From Lachnoclostridium sp. UBA739 (GTDB taxonomy: Bacteria; Bacillota_A; Clostridia; Lachnospirales; Lachnospiraceae): a stretch of 64,000 nt of DNA. The notes beneath the pieces were generated by a model. The model had not been told where the DNA came from. It saw only the letters and a program-made list of their open reading frames with translations, and did not search any database. The DNA lies in NCBI GenBank assembly GCA_002297865.1, contig DBKX01000122.1, forward strand, positions 22,019-86,018, given 5' to 3'. Shown here in pieces: positions 1 to 7,525 of the stretch. Every line of letters starts with the position of its first letter. The first letter of the stretch is position 1. A program made the translations under genes and the position numbers.

Positions 1-488
1 AAACAGATAAGAAGAATAAAGAGCTTGGGACTTTCGATATTAATAATCTTAGATACGGAAAAGTTTTACTTGCAACAGATATGGATTCAGATGGCTATAA
101 TATTCAATGCTTATTACTTACAATGTTCTATCGATTAATGCCAACATTGATTTATGAAGGAAGAATATATCTTGTAAAAACCCCATTATATGAAGTGAAA
201 ATGAAGAATGGCGACGTGATCTACTGGTTTAGTGAGACAGAAAAAGAAGAGGCGATGGCCAGAGGATTGGAAATCAAGAGCATTGCACGTGCAAAGGGAC
301 TTGGTGAACTTGACGCAGAAGTAATGAGCCAGACGGGCGTTCACCCTGATACCAGAAACGTTGTTCAGGTTACTGTTGACGATGTAAAGGAAATGCAAGA
401 AGCATTTAGAATTTGGATGGATACGGAAGTTACAGACCGTAAGAAGATTGTTGAAACAGAGCTTCACAAGTATGAATTAATCGATTAG
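1..488 (+). CDS. Type IIA topoisomerase B subunit (GyrB/ParE-like), C-terminal part, cut by window edge
   Basis: The frame is open to the left edge, so this is the 3' end of a longer gene. The visible part starts inside the TOPRIM domain: ATDMDSDGYNIQCLLLT matches the acidic DxDxDG metal-binding motif of GyrB/ParE, followed by the family's LMPTLIYEGRIYLVKTPLYEV stretch. The last third (KGLGELDAEVMSQTGVHPDTR) matches the usual GyrB tail. With the A subunit 74 bases downstream it would form a strand-passing topoisomerase that relaxes or decatenates replicating phage DNA. It could be GyrB or ParE; the ATPase domain that would help decide is outside the window. Confidence 0.9.
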   Translation, partial: TDKKNKELGTFDINNLRYGKVLLATDMDSDGYNIQCLLLTMFYRLMPTLIYEGRIYLVKTPLYEVKMKNGDVIYWFSETEKEEAMARGLEIKSIARAKGLGELDAEVMSQTGVHPDTRNVVQVTVDDVKEMQEAFRIWMDTEVTDRKKIVETELHKYELID

Positions 489-494
489 GAAAAG

Positions 495-530
495 TTTACT
501 ATGTTATTAGCTATTATATAATATAAATAT
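495..530 (+). promoter_or_regulatory. Class 1 promoter, topoisomerase A gene
   Basis: TTTACT at 495, 16-base spacer, TATAAT at 517 embedded in TATAATATAAATAT. The same arrangement recurs upstream of at least nine other genes in the window. It lies between the B and A topoisomerase genes and so gives the A gene its own start. Confidence 0.75.
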
Positions 531-562
531 AATAGCGAATAAAGATTTCAAAGGAGAAAGAT

Positions 563-2560
563 ATGAGTATTAATATAGAAAAAGTAATTAAAGAGAACAG
601 TTTAGAATATGCCAATTATGTAATCAAGAATCGTGCCATCTGTGATGTAAGAGACGGTATGAAACCAGTACACCGAAGAATCTTATATACAATGCACCTT
701 ATGAAAGCATATGGATTTACAAAATCTCAAAATATATCAGGACAAGTTACAAGGCTTCATCCACACGGAGACACGTATGGAACTATGGTTACCATGGTAC
801 AAAAGGATGGAAACCTAACTCCTTATATAGAAGGTAAGGGAAACTTCTCACAGCATACGTCCAGAGACTTGCAGGCTGGCGCAAGTAGATATACAGAAGC
901 CCGCTTATCAGAAATGGCCAAGGATATATTTAAGGATCTTGATAAGAAAACAGTCAATTTTGTTCCGAACTTTGATGGAGCAATAATGATGCCTGAAGTA
1001 TTGCCAGTTAAGTTCCCTGCAGTTCTTCACTATGCACAAGAAGGTATTGCATATTCAATGTCATCAAGAATACCAAGTTTCAATCTGAATGAATTAAGCG
1101 AAGCAATCATCAAATATATTCAAACTGGTGAGAAAACAATCCTGGTACCTGATTTTGCAACTGGTGCATATATCGTTGAGAATCCAACTATGTTTGAAAA
1201 AATCAATATGGAAGGGCTAGGCTCAGTAAGATTAAGAGCAAAAGCTGAAATCAATAAGAACATAATTTCAGTAACAGAAATTCCGTATTCCACAACAAGA
1301 GAAGCAATCGTTGATAAGATTATTGACCTGATTAAGAGTGGCAAAATAAAGGATATTACAGATGTAAAGGATTTAACCGGGTTACATGGTATGGAAATCG
1401 AAATCACTTGTAAGAAGAGTGCCGATATGGAAATGCTGCTTGAACAGTTATATCAAAATACTCCAATGGAATCTTCTTATAGTTGCAATATGAATGTGAT
1501 CAGTACAAATGGATTGCCGCAGGTCCTTGGTGTTTGGGGAATAATTGATGAATGGCTAGAATGGAGAAGAGGTTGCATTAAGATTGGTTTATCTAATGAA
1601 ATACTTGTATTAAATAAGAAGCTTCATCTTTTAAAAGGTTTGGAAAAAGTCCTTTTAGATATTGATAAGGCGATTGAAATAATAAGATTAAGTCCTGAAA
1701 GTCAGATTAATTCTAACCTTATTGCATACTTTGGATTAGACACAACACAAGCTGAATATATTTCTAATATGAAGTTGAGAAATATCAATAAGGATTATAT
1801 CGTAAAACAAATCAAAGATATTCATGATTTGGAAAAGACGAGAGACGATCTGCAGCTTAAAATGTCAGATGAAAAAGCCATAAACGAAATTGTGTGTAAT
1901 GATTTAAGAGAAGTATCTTCTAAGTATGGAAAAGTGAGAAGAACTAAACCGCTTCAAATCAATGAAAAGGCGAAAGAAACCATTTCGAGAGCTAAGAAAG
2001 AGGCACCTGATTACAAGGTAAGATTAGTCGTAACAAAAGATGGTTACGCTAAGAAATTAAGTACCGCTTCCAGAGCAGAGCAAAAGCTAAAAGAAGGCGA
2101 TGAAATTGTCGCAGAGTTCGAGACTAATAATAGGAATGAGCTTGTAGTATTCCATGGAACAGACGCATATAAAGTTAAGATTGATTCATTATCAGATAGC
2201 AAACCAACAAGTCTAGGCGATTATCTTCCTTCTATACTTGGAATAGATAAGGTACTTGGATATACGATTGTTGATGATAATTACAAATATACATTAATTC
2301 AATACAGCAATGGAAAAATTGCTAAGATAAGCAATGAATCATATTATACGGAAACTTCAAGAAAGAAACTGGCGAACAGTTTATGTAAGGGGTTAGATGT
2401 AATCAAGGTAATTGCAATCGAAGATGATGTTGACCTTCTTCTTTCTAATACCAAAGGAAAGACAACCGAAAAGAATACCGCAGAGCTTCAAGCTAAAAAG
2501 TCAAGAGCAACACAAGGTGTCGTTGTCATTAGAAATCTTGCTGAAATGAAGTTACTGTAA
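563..2560 (+). CDS. Type IIA topoisomerase A subunit (GyrA/ParC-like)
   Basis: 665 residues, shorter than typical GyrA (over 800). The breakage-reunion domain is clear: RAICDVRDGMKPVHRRILYTM near residue 25, a HPHGDTYGT stretch, and the catalytic tyrosine in ASRYTEARLS at Tyr110. The C-terminal region (from about residue 480) is reduced and only loosely like the GyrA beta-pinwheel, so wrapping and supercoiling ability is uncertain; a decatenase or relaxase role fits better. An AAAGGAGAAAG ribosome site precedes ATG 563. It pairs with the B subunit upstream but is separated from it by a class 1 promoter. Phage-encoded type II topoisomerases are known from large phages and aid replication. Confidence 0.93.
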   Translation: MSINIEKVIKENSLEYANYVIKNRAICDVRDGMKPVHRRILYTMHLMKAYGFTKSQNISGQVTRLHPHGDTYGTMVTMVQKDGNLTPYIEGKGNFSQHTSRDLQAGASRYTEARLSEMAKDIFKDLDKKTVNFVPNFDGAIMMPEVLPVKFPAVLHYAQEGIAYSMSSRIPSFNLNELSEAIIKYIQTGEKTILVPDFATGAYIVENPTMFEKINMEGLGSVRLRAKAEINKNIISVTEIPYSTTREAIVDKIIDLIKSGKIKDITDVKDLTGLHGMEIEITCKKSADMEMLLEQLYQNTPMESSYSCNMNVISTNGLPQVLGVWGIIDEWLEWRRGCIKIGLSNEILVLNKKLHLLKGLEKVLLDIDKAIEIIRLSPESQINSNLIAYFGLDTTQAEYISNMKLRNINKDYIVKQIKDIHDLEKTRDDLQLKMSDEKAINEIVCNDLREVSSKYGKVRRTKPLQINEKAKETISRAKKEAPDYKVRLVVTKDGYAKKLSTASRAEQKLKEGDEIVAEFETNNRNELVVFHGTDAYKVKIDSLSDSKPTSLGDYLPSILGIDKVLGYTIVDDNYKYTLIQYSNGKIAKISNESYYTETSRKKLANSLCKGLDVIKVIAIEDDVDLLLSNTKGKTTEKNTAELQAKKSRATQGVVVIRNLAEMKLL

Positions 2561-2567
2561 AAATAGG

Positions 2568-2593
2568 GGTGCGAGCAATGCTCGTGCCTTTTT
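2568..2593 (+). terminator. Rho-independent terminator after topoisomerase A gene
   Basis: Stem GGTGCGAG / CTCGTGCC with a 5-base loop (two G-T pairs), followed by a T run. It closes the topoisomerase unit before the recombinase promoter. Confidence 0.8.
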
Positions 2594-2646
2594 CATACTA
2601 TTATAATAAGAAGAAACTCGTTTGTTGGTCTCAAAACTTAAAAGAA

Positions 2647-2695
2647 TTGACACCGATTCCAGAATCCAGTAAAATAGGCATATAGAGCGGTGTCA
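2647..2695 (+). promoter_or_regulatory. Sigma-A promoter inside a perfect inverted repeat (serine recombinase)
   Basis: TTGACA (2647) and TAAAAT (2670) are 17 bases apart. TGACACCG (2648-2655) and its exact complement CGGTGTCA (2688-2695) flank the -10 region. The repeat may be the recombinase's own binding or res site, giving autoregulation (inference). Confidence 0.6.
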
Positions 2696-2728
2696 TAACT
2701 TATGTTCAAAAGTAAAGGAGATTTTGAG

Positions 2729-3301
2729 GTGATTTACGGGTATTTAAGGGTTTCAACAAAGGGGCAGTTGGATGGAAATTCCATCGAGGACCAAACACAA
2801 GAGATTTTGAAAAAATATGATAATGCAACACTGATAACAGAAAGTTATAGTGCTGCTAAAGAGAGACCAATCTTCAATGACCTGATAGAAAAATTACAAC
2901 CAGGTGATTTGTTGGTAGTTACTAAGTTAGATCGTTTCTGCAGAACAACTAAAGAAGGGTTAGACTATATCGATATGCTTATGAATAAAGGTGTCTATAT
3001 ACATATCTTAAATATGGGATTGATAGAAGATACCCCGATGGGAAGACTGATTGTAACTAACCTACTAGCGTTTGCTGAATTTGAGAGAGCAATGATCATC
3101 GAGAGGACCCAAAGTGGCAAAGCAATCGCAAGACTGAAACCGGACTTTAGAGAAGGACGACCAAAGAAATTTGGCAGAGCTCAAATAGAGCACGCACTAG
3201 AATTGCTTGAAGATAATTCATATACAAGAGTTGCTGAATTAACCGGAATTAGTAAGAGCACTTTAATAAGGGCAAGAAATAACAAGTTGGCGGCCGGATA
3301 A
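2729..3301 (+). CDS. Serine recombinase (resolvase/invertase family)
   Basis: The N-terminal catalytic domain begins [13 protein letters not shown] with the nucleophilic serine in RVST. It continues with [12 protein letters not shown] and a long helix ending in [13 protein letters not shown]. The C-terminal part ([13 protein letters not shown]...[12 protein letters not shown]) is a resolvase-type helix-turn-helix. At 190 residues it is the size of small resolvases. GTG 2729 is chosen as start because AAAGGAG sits 8 bases upstream; the upstream ATG at 2702 has no ribosome site. In a plasmid-like element it most likely resolves multimers, but DNA inversion cannot be excluded. Confidence 0.92.
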   Translation: MIYGYLRVSTKGQLDGNSIEDQTQEILKKYDNATLITESYSAAKERPIFNDLIEKLQPGDLLVVTKLDRFCRTTKEGLDYIDMLMNKGVYIHILNMGLIEDTPMGRLIVTNLLAFAEFERAMIIERTQSGKAIARLKPDFREGRPKKFGRAQIEHALELLEDNSYTRVAELTGISKSTLIRARNNKLAAG

Positions 3302-3349
3302 TTGGCTGCTGATTTCTATTATATAGAAAGAACATTCTTACTGTAATTT

Positions 3350-3413
3350 ACCGTAAAGTTTTTCTAAAAAAACTATGTACGAAACTCGACAATTAATATA
3401 TAATATAAATATA
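3350..3413 (+). promoter_or_regulatory. Class 2 promoter (TTACC at -49 from TATAAT), gene at 3456
   Basis: The A of TTTACCG is at 3350 and TATAAT starts at 3399, exactly 49 bases apart, followed by ATAAATATAA. A second TGTACG lies in the -35 position (3376). It shares geometry with the promoters at 3954, 24537, 25975 and 26750. Confidence 0.7.
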
Positions 3414-3455
3414 ACGAACAACAAATTACTTTTATTTGAAAGAGGATATAGAGAA

Positions 3456-3941
3456 ATGAATTATTTAGAAATGAGCAAAACAGAATTTAACAACACAATA
3501 ACTGAAATGACAGTACCACAACTTAGAGAAGTTGCAAAAGAACTTGATATTGAAATCAAAGGTGTGAGAAGAATTGATATTTCGCAAGACCTTTTCAAAG
3601 GTTGGGAGAAAGTGAGATTTTCTCAAAAAGACGAAGCACAAGAAAATGAAGGTCAGGTAAGAAACTTCGTTAAAAGAGATTATGATTACACTCCAAGACC
3701 ATCGCAAGTGTATATTGATGAAGCTTTAGAATATGAAGTAATCAATCTTCTAATGGATGAGGACCCAGACTCAGGTAAGAAGTTCCTGAGTAGATCTGAT
3801 TTAATTTTAGTATTCACGGTTTGGAAAACTCTTGATAATTTCTTAGAAGAATACAAAAGGGAGTTAAGAGAGCTTAGGGACAACAAAGGGTACAAGATTT
3901 ACTTAAAACCCCATTGGTACTTAAAATCTAAGATTGATTAA
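3456..3941 (+). CDS. Hypothetical protein with Rho-N/SAP-like N-terminal domain shared with the 26.1 kb gene
   Basis: 161 residues. The first 55 residues (YLEMSKTEFNNTITEMTVPQ then LREVAKELDIEIKG) align with the start of the protein at 26076 and resemble the small Rho-N/SAP-type helical domain that binds nucleic acid. The rest is charged and helical with no family I recognise. ATG 3456 is chosen because the promoter -10 (3399) lies downstream of the in-frame ATG at 3375, and GAAAGAGGATATAGAGAA precedes 3456. It belongs to the class 2 promoter group. Confidence 0.7.
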   Translation: MNYLEMSKTEFNNTITEMTVPQLREVAKELDIEIKGVRRIDISQDLFKGWEKVRFSQKDEAQENEGQVRNFVKRDYDYTPRPSQVYIDEALEYEVINLLMDEDPDSGKKFLSRSDLILVFTVWKTLDNFLEEYKRELRELRDNKGYKIYLKPHWYLKSKID

Positions 3942-3953
3942 TCACCATAAATT

Positions 3954-4018
3954 ACCGCGTGTTTTTGAAAAATTACCCATTTACGAACAATCAAAGACAC
4001 GCTATAATATAAATATAA
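3954..4018 (+). promoter_or_regulatory. Class 2 promoter, shared-domain gene and lipoprotein
   Basis: ATTACCG (A of ACC at 3954) lies 49 bases upstream of TATAAT at 4003, which continues as ATAAATATAA. TTTACG at 3980 occupies the -35 position with a 17-base spacer. Confidence 0.7.
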
Positions 4019-4028
4019 AGGAGAACAA

Positions 4029-4247
4029 ATGATGTTTAAAAACATAGGAACCCTTGAAGATAAAGGGAAATACCGAATAGGAAGTGTACATCAGACCTTT
4101 AAAGGACAACTTGTTATTACTCGAAGATTTATTGAGAATGGGATTCCGATGGTGGAATATGCAATGAACGGAAGGCTGTTCATTAATACCATTTCAAATG
4201 TAACGAGTAATATAAGTAAGTTCAACAAATCAAAAAAACAGAAATAG
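4029..4247 (+). CDS. Stand-alone copy of a roughly 60-residue domain shared by three proteins here
   Basis: 72 residues. Residues 11-66 (KYRIGSVHQTFKGQLVITRR...FIENGIPMVEY...SNVTSNISKFNK) align well with the C terminus of the 26076 protein and the N terminus of the amidoligase at 24641. Conserved positions are IG, H, KG, F-EN, M..Y, NV.S.I.KF.K. I know no named family for it. It reads like a small beta-rich domain. AAAGGAGAA precedes ATG 4029. Thirteen bases separate it from the lipoprotein gene, so they are probably co-transcribed from the class 2 promoter. Confidence 0.75.
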   Translation: MMFKNIGTLEDKGKYRIGSVHQTFKGQLVITRRFIENGIPMVEYAMNGRLFINTISNVTSNISKFNKSKKQK

Positions 4248-4260
4248 AGGAAACAGAAAC

Positions 4261-5151
4261 ATGAAAAAGAGAAATTTAGCAGTAGTTTTATTAGCAACGA
4301 CATTATTAGTAGGATGTGGAACAACAAATAATGGTGAAGCTCAGGACGTCCAAATTGAGACACAAACTAGTCAGGAGAGTGGAGCTACCGCTACTGAAAC
4401 ACCAAAAGAAGAAAGCACCGAAAAGGAAATCAATAAAGTGCTATATGATAACAATGGAATTAAGGCTGTGTTTACTTCATTCAATCAGAATGGAGCTTAT
4501 GGACCAGAAATTAAATTACAGCTTGAAAATACAACTGAAAAGAATATAACAGTCCAGGTGAGAGAAGTCTCAATCAATGGCTATATGATGGATCCAATCT
4601 TCTCTGAGGAAGTTGGAACAGGCAAAAAGGCGAATGGCTCAATTAATTTCTTTGAAAGTGACTTAGAAGAAAACGGAATTGAGCAAGTAAATAGTATTGA
4701 ATTGTCTCTTCACATCTTTGAGAGCGATTCATACGACACTATTGACGATTCCGAAACAATTAAGATTGTTATTAATGATGTAGAAGAGACTAAAAAAGAA
4801 GTTACTGGCCAGATTTTACTTGATAAAGACGGCTTAAAAGTAACATATAAAGATATGGTAGTAGATGGAGATGGAGAGGTTTCTCTTAAAGTCTTCGTTG
4901 AAAATGGCTTAGATACAGAAGCAACAATCCAAGTTAGAGATTGCTCCGTAAATGGCTTTATGATTGACCCTATCTGCTCCATCGATGTTGAACCAGGAAA
5001 GAAAGCAAATGATAAGATTGGCTTTATGTCTTGGGATTTAGAAGAGCAAGGACTTGAAGGTGTTGCATTTGAAACTGTTGAATTTACATTACATGTATTC
5101 AATGATAATGGAACAATAATGGATGTTCCTGCAACAATCAATTTAAAATAA
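4261..5151 (+). CDS. Lipoprotein with two tandem beta-rich repeats
   Basis: The N terminus MKKRNLAVVLLATTLLVGCG is a lipoprotein signal with lipobox LVGC (Cys19). A Thr/Glu-rich linker runs to about residue 58. Two repeats of about 110 residues follow: the first carries ITVQVREVSINGYMMDPIFS and the second ATIQVRDCSVNGFMIDPICS, each followed by a GKKAN motif and an aromatic/acidic LEE segment. The product should sit on the outer face of the cell membrane. Function is unknown. A host-surface role such as superinfection exclusion is possible because it is co-transcribed with a phage regulon gene, but nothing in the sequence proves it. Confidence 0.85.
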   Translation: MKKRNLAVVLLATTLLVGCGTTNNGEAQDVQIETQTSQESGATATETPKEESTEKEINKVLYDNNGIKAVFTSFNQNGAYGPEIKLQLENTTEKNITVQVREVSINGYMMDPIFSEEVGTGKKANGSINFFESDLEENGIEQVNSIELSLHIFESDSYDTIDDSETIKIVINDVEETKKEVTGQILLDKDGLKVTYKDMVVDGDGEVSLKVFVENGLDTEATIQVRDCSVNGFMIDPICSIDVEPGKKANDKIGFMSWDLEEQGLEGVAFETVEFTLHVFNDNGTIMDVPATINLK

Positions 5152-5186
5152 TCACTATAAAAAACTCCAATTAAATCACTATACAG

Positions 5187-5213
5187 AGGATCGTAGAAAT
5201 ACGGTCCTTTTTC
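5187..5213 (+). terminator. Terminator after lipoprotein gene
   Basis: Stem AGGATCGTA / TACGGTCCT (one G-T pair), 4-base loop, then a T run. Confidence 0.8.
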
Positions 5214-5224
5214 TTTCCCTAAAA

Positions 5225-5260
5225 TTTACTATGGAAATATACATTATATAATATAAATAT
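5225..5260 (+). promoter_or_regulatory. Class 1 promoter, HTH gene
   Basis: TTTACT at 5225, 16-base spacer, TATAAT at 5247 continuing into ATAAATAT. Confidence 0.75.
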
Positions 5261-5286
5261 GAACTAATTAATTTGGAGGGAAAAGA

Positions 5287-5673
5287 ATGAGTTCAAAGAG
5301 GTATGACATAATGAAAAAGAAAAAAATAGTGGTAGTTCCAGCGAAGCAAATAAATGATAAGTTTACGATGGTTTCAAACGCTAGTATTACTTTGTTGGAT
5401 AGTAAGAGCTTCCACATATATTGTTACTTACTAAGTTGTTGTGACGAGTCAAGCTATTGCTATCCTTCATATGATGATATTCAAGAGAAGCTAGGAGTAA
5501 CAAGGCACACCATATCGGATTGCCTAAAATTCCTTTCAGAATTTGGATTAATAGATATCCAAAAAAGGAAAACTGGTACGTACTTCAATAATGCTTATGT
5601 AGTATATGGAATAGTAAAAGTATCGGAGATAATTGAAAAAGAGGATGTGATCATCGAGAAAGAAGTGGCTTAG
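5287..5673 (+). CDS. Winged helix-turn-helix protein (HTH_36-like)
   Basis: 128 residues. The segment SYCYPSYDDIQEKLGVTRHT followed by ISDCLKFLSEFGLIDIQKRK is the HTH found at the N terminus of plasmid and phage replication initiators and replisome organisers. No catalytic or primase domain follows, so this may be a regulator or a minimal origin-binding protein. GGAGGG precedes ATG 5287. Three 24-bp direct repeats lie just downstream (5711-5782) and are plausible binding sites (inference). Confidence 0.75.
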   Translation: MSSKRYDIMKKKKIVVVPAKQINDKFTMVSNASITLLDSKSFHIYCYLLSCCDESSYCYPSYDDIQEKLGVTRHTISDCLKFLSEFGLIDIQKRKTGTYFNNAYVVYGIVKVSEIIEKEDVIIEKEVA

Positions 5674-5688
5674 GCCGCTCTTTTTTTT
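5664..5688 (+). terminator. Terminator overlapping the HTH gene stop
   Basis: Stem AGTGGC / GCCGCT around the TAG stop, followed by eight T. Confidence 0.7.
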
Positions 5689-5710
5689 GGGAATTTTATA
5701 AGCTCAAAAT

Positions 5711-5782
5711 TGAGTGTTCTTTTAAACACTGGGCTTAGTGTCTTTTTAACCACCCAGCTTAGTGTTTTTTTAGACACCATAA
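5711..5782 (+). repeat. Three tandem 24-bp direct repeats (AGTGT...ACAC hairpin units)
   Basis: Units at 5711, 5735 and 5759 share the pattern T-A/G-AGTGT, a T-rich centre and an ACAC-type end. Each unit can fold as a small hairpin, e.g. AGTGT / ACACT in unit 1. The rest of the 482-base gap (5674-6155) is AT-rich and holds one imperfect hairpin near 5826-5845 (ACGGCCGAT / ATCGTCCGT). These could be operators or iterons for the adjacent HTH or RHH proteins. Confidence 0.65.
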
Positions 5783-6095
5783 CAATAACCATATAACAAT
5801 ACTAATATAATAATATCCAATACATACGGCCGATAAAATCGTCCGTTTCAATGAAAAAAAATTAAGTAATGAAAAAAACGAGCTCGTATTTCAGTCATTA
5901 AGCTGCCTGAAAAAAGTTTTTGGTATAAAACATCGTCTAGACGTCAATACTCAACTATGAGCCATATAAAGCCATTACGGAGTGATTAGCAAAAAATTAA
6001 ATTTAGAAGAAAGTTAAAATAGTTATTTTATCTTACAAAAGTACATATAATTAATAGAAAAATCAAAAATGATGTAAAAATGATTAAAATAGAAA

Positions 6096-6124
6096 TTGAA
6101 AATGTAATAGATATATGGTATAAT
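6096..6124 (+). promoter_or_regulatory. Consensus sigma-A promoter, RHH gene
   Basis: TTGAAA at 6096, 17-base spacer, TATAAT at 6119. It lacks the ATAAATA extension of the phage promoter classes. Confidence 0.75.
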
Positions 6125-6155
6125 ATTCTTATTAAAAATAGCGGAGGTCATTAGT

Positions 6156-6596
6156 ATGAAAATACAAGAGCTTAAGGCACTAAACGAGCAGGAACAAGTG
6201 AAATTTATAAATAATAGGCTAGCGGAATTAGAAGAGAAAAAGCTAACTGAAAAAGAGTTCAAATGCGAGCTTCTTTCATTCTCGTATAATGCTGCGACAA
6301 AGCATATGGAAGAAATGGGCTATGAGCTAAGAGATGGCCGTTTCATCAAAAGATTGACAGCGAGTGAGATTGAAGCACTAAGAAGAATGCTAGATCATGA
6401 AAACTTATTTTATAGAGCATTCAGTCTAGGTGCAAAAATTAACATTAATAGAAATGACGAAGTACAAGCTACAACAGTTCGTGTCTATAAGCAAGTTTGG
6501 GAAGACTGGAACCAGTTCTGCAAAGAAAAATCTGCAATCAGTAAGGAAGAACTTTTGACTACCGCTTTAGAGCAGTTCATGCGCGATTATAGATAA
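6156..6596 (+). CDS. Ribbon-helix-helix-like DNA-binding protein
   Basis: 146 residues. The first 70 residues are charged helices, with SASEI-like text replaced by LTASEIEALRRML. The last 45 residues (ATTVRVYKQVWEDWNQFCKE then ISKEELLTTALEQFM) have the strand-helix-helix layout of RHH repressors, although a whole-family match is uncertain. GCGGAGG lies 10 bases before ATG 6156. It has a host-type promoter and sits beside the 24-bp repeats, so a repressor or copy-control role is reasonable. The next gene follows after 17 bases. Confidence 0.6.
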   Translation: MKIQELKALNEQEQVKFINNRLAELEEKKLTEKEFKCELLSFSYNAATKHMEEMGYELRDGRFIKRLTASEIEALRRMLDHENLFYRAFSLGAKININRNDEVQATTVRVYKQVWEDWNQFCKEKSAISKEELLTTALEQFMRDYR

Positions 6597-6613
6597 AAGG
6601 GGAGGATTTCATA

Positions 6614-6919
6614 ATGACAAGTCGTACATTTGAATATTTAGTAAGGGAAGTATTGAATTGTGATCAACCAGAAAGACTATTAACCTTTGGTGGAATTGCA
6701 AACTCTGGAATGATTGAGCAAGAGAATGGGTTCTATATGGCTGCAATATCAGCACTGGCAGTTTTACACTCTCATGCAACTTGCGACCAGGCAAGTAAGA
6801 TTGATTGTATCATCGAGGAACTATCAGAAACAGAAGGAAAATCCATGGAACAATTAGACAACGACTATACGGAAATGATTTACGACAGCATTGTGAAACT
6901 AAAGAAAGAAATTTTATAG
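6614..6919 (+). CDS. Hypothetical protein, 101 aa
   Basis: No recognised family. It is a helical protein with an acidic C-terminal half (IIEELSETEGKSMEQLDNDY). GGGGAGG precedes ATG 6614 and the gene follows the RHH-like gene by 17 bases, so the two probably form an operon. No signal peptide or membrane segment. Confidence 0.65.
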   Translation: MTSRTFEYLVREVLNCDQPERLLTFGGIANSGMIEQENGFYMAAISALAVLHSHATCDQASKIDCIIEELSETEGKSMEQLDNDYTEMIYDSIVKLKKEIL

Positions 6920-6936
6920 TAAAAATGGTGAGCAAG

Positions 6937-6972
6937 TTTACCATTCAAATAACGATTATATAATATAAATAT
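6937..6972 (+). promoter_or_regulatory. Class 1 promoter, coiled-coil gene
   Basis: TTTACC at 6937, 16-base spacer, TATAAT at 6959, then ATAAATATAA. Confidence 0.75.
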
Positions 6973-7018
6973 AAGACGTCACTAAAGACGAAATTTGTAT
7001 TATATGGAGGAATTAAGA

Positions 7019-7414
7019 ATGGTTAAATCAGTAGGAAAAATATTAGCAGGAACGGTATTAGGTGCAGGAATCGCGCTATCTTTACAATGGACTGGAACAA
7101 CTAATTTAGCGGCTGCAAAAACACAAGCGGAACAATTTAAAAAGGCTGCAGTCGAGTATGTAGCGAAAGCCAAGGAATTAGAACAATACGCTGGTAGCTT
7201 ATCAGAACAGAATACGGAATTAACAGATAAGGTTGCAGAATTAGAAGAGAAAATTGCAGAATTAGAATCTAGTTCAAATGACAATAACGTAAATTTGGGG
7301 CAAGCTAAAAAACAGCTAGATAAAGCCAATAAAGAACTTGAAAAAGCCAATAAAGAAGCTAAAGAGCACGAAGCTGGTATGATGGAAATCTTAGATGTTT
7401 CTATCTTCGAATAG
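7019..7414 (+). CDS. Small membrane-anchored coiled-coil protein
   Basis: 131 residues from ATG 7019, preceded by TGGAGGAATTAAGA; the ATG at 6995 lacks a ribosome site. The N terminus has one hydrophobic, glycine-rich segment (ILAGTVLGAGIALSLQW, residues 8-24) that could be a membrane anchor or signal. Residues 35-120 are an uninterrupted heptad-rich coiled coil (AELEEKIAELESS, KANKELEKANKEAKEHEA). Function unknown. It may be a phage inner-membrane scaffold, since it sits directly before the DNA polymerase gene and has its own class 1 promoter. Confidence 0.75.
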   Translation: MVKSVGKILAGTVLGAGIALSLQWTGTTNLAAAKTQAEQFKKAAVEYVAKAKELEQYAGSLSEQNTELTDKVAELEEKIAELESSSNDNNVNLGQAKKQLDKANKELEKANKEAKEHEAGMMEILDVSIFE

Positions 7415-7422
7415 CATAGTAT

Positions 7423-7457
7423 AGATGGTTCAAAAAATAACGGTCCATCTTTTTTTT
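7423..7457 (+). terminator. Terminator after coiled-coil gene
   Basis: Stem AGATGG / CCATCT with a 16-base loop and eight T. Confidence 0.7.
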
Positions 7458-7465
7458 ATGTCGAG

Positions 7466-7501
7466 TTTACTCCTTAAACGACTATTATATAATATAAATA
7501 T
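7466..7501 (+). promoter_or_regulatory. Class 1 promoter, DNA polymerase
   Basis: TTTACT at 7466, 16-base spacer, TATAAT at 7488 followed by ATAAATATAA. Confidence 0.75.
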
Positions 7502-7525
7502 AAACTAGAATAAAGGAGCAAACAA

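Noticed and set aside
5711..5782. CRISPR-like short repeats
   Set aside because: Units are adjacent without spacers and only three; direct repeats, not an array. No CRISPR array or cas gene was seen anywhere.
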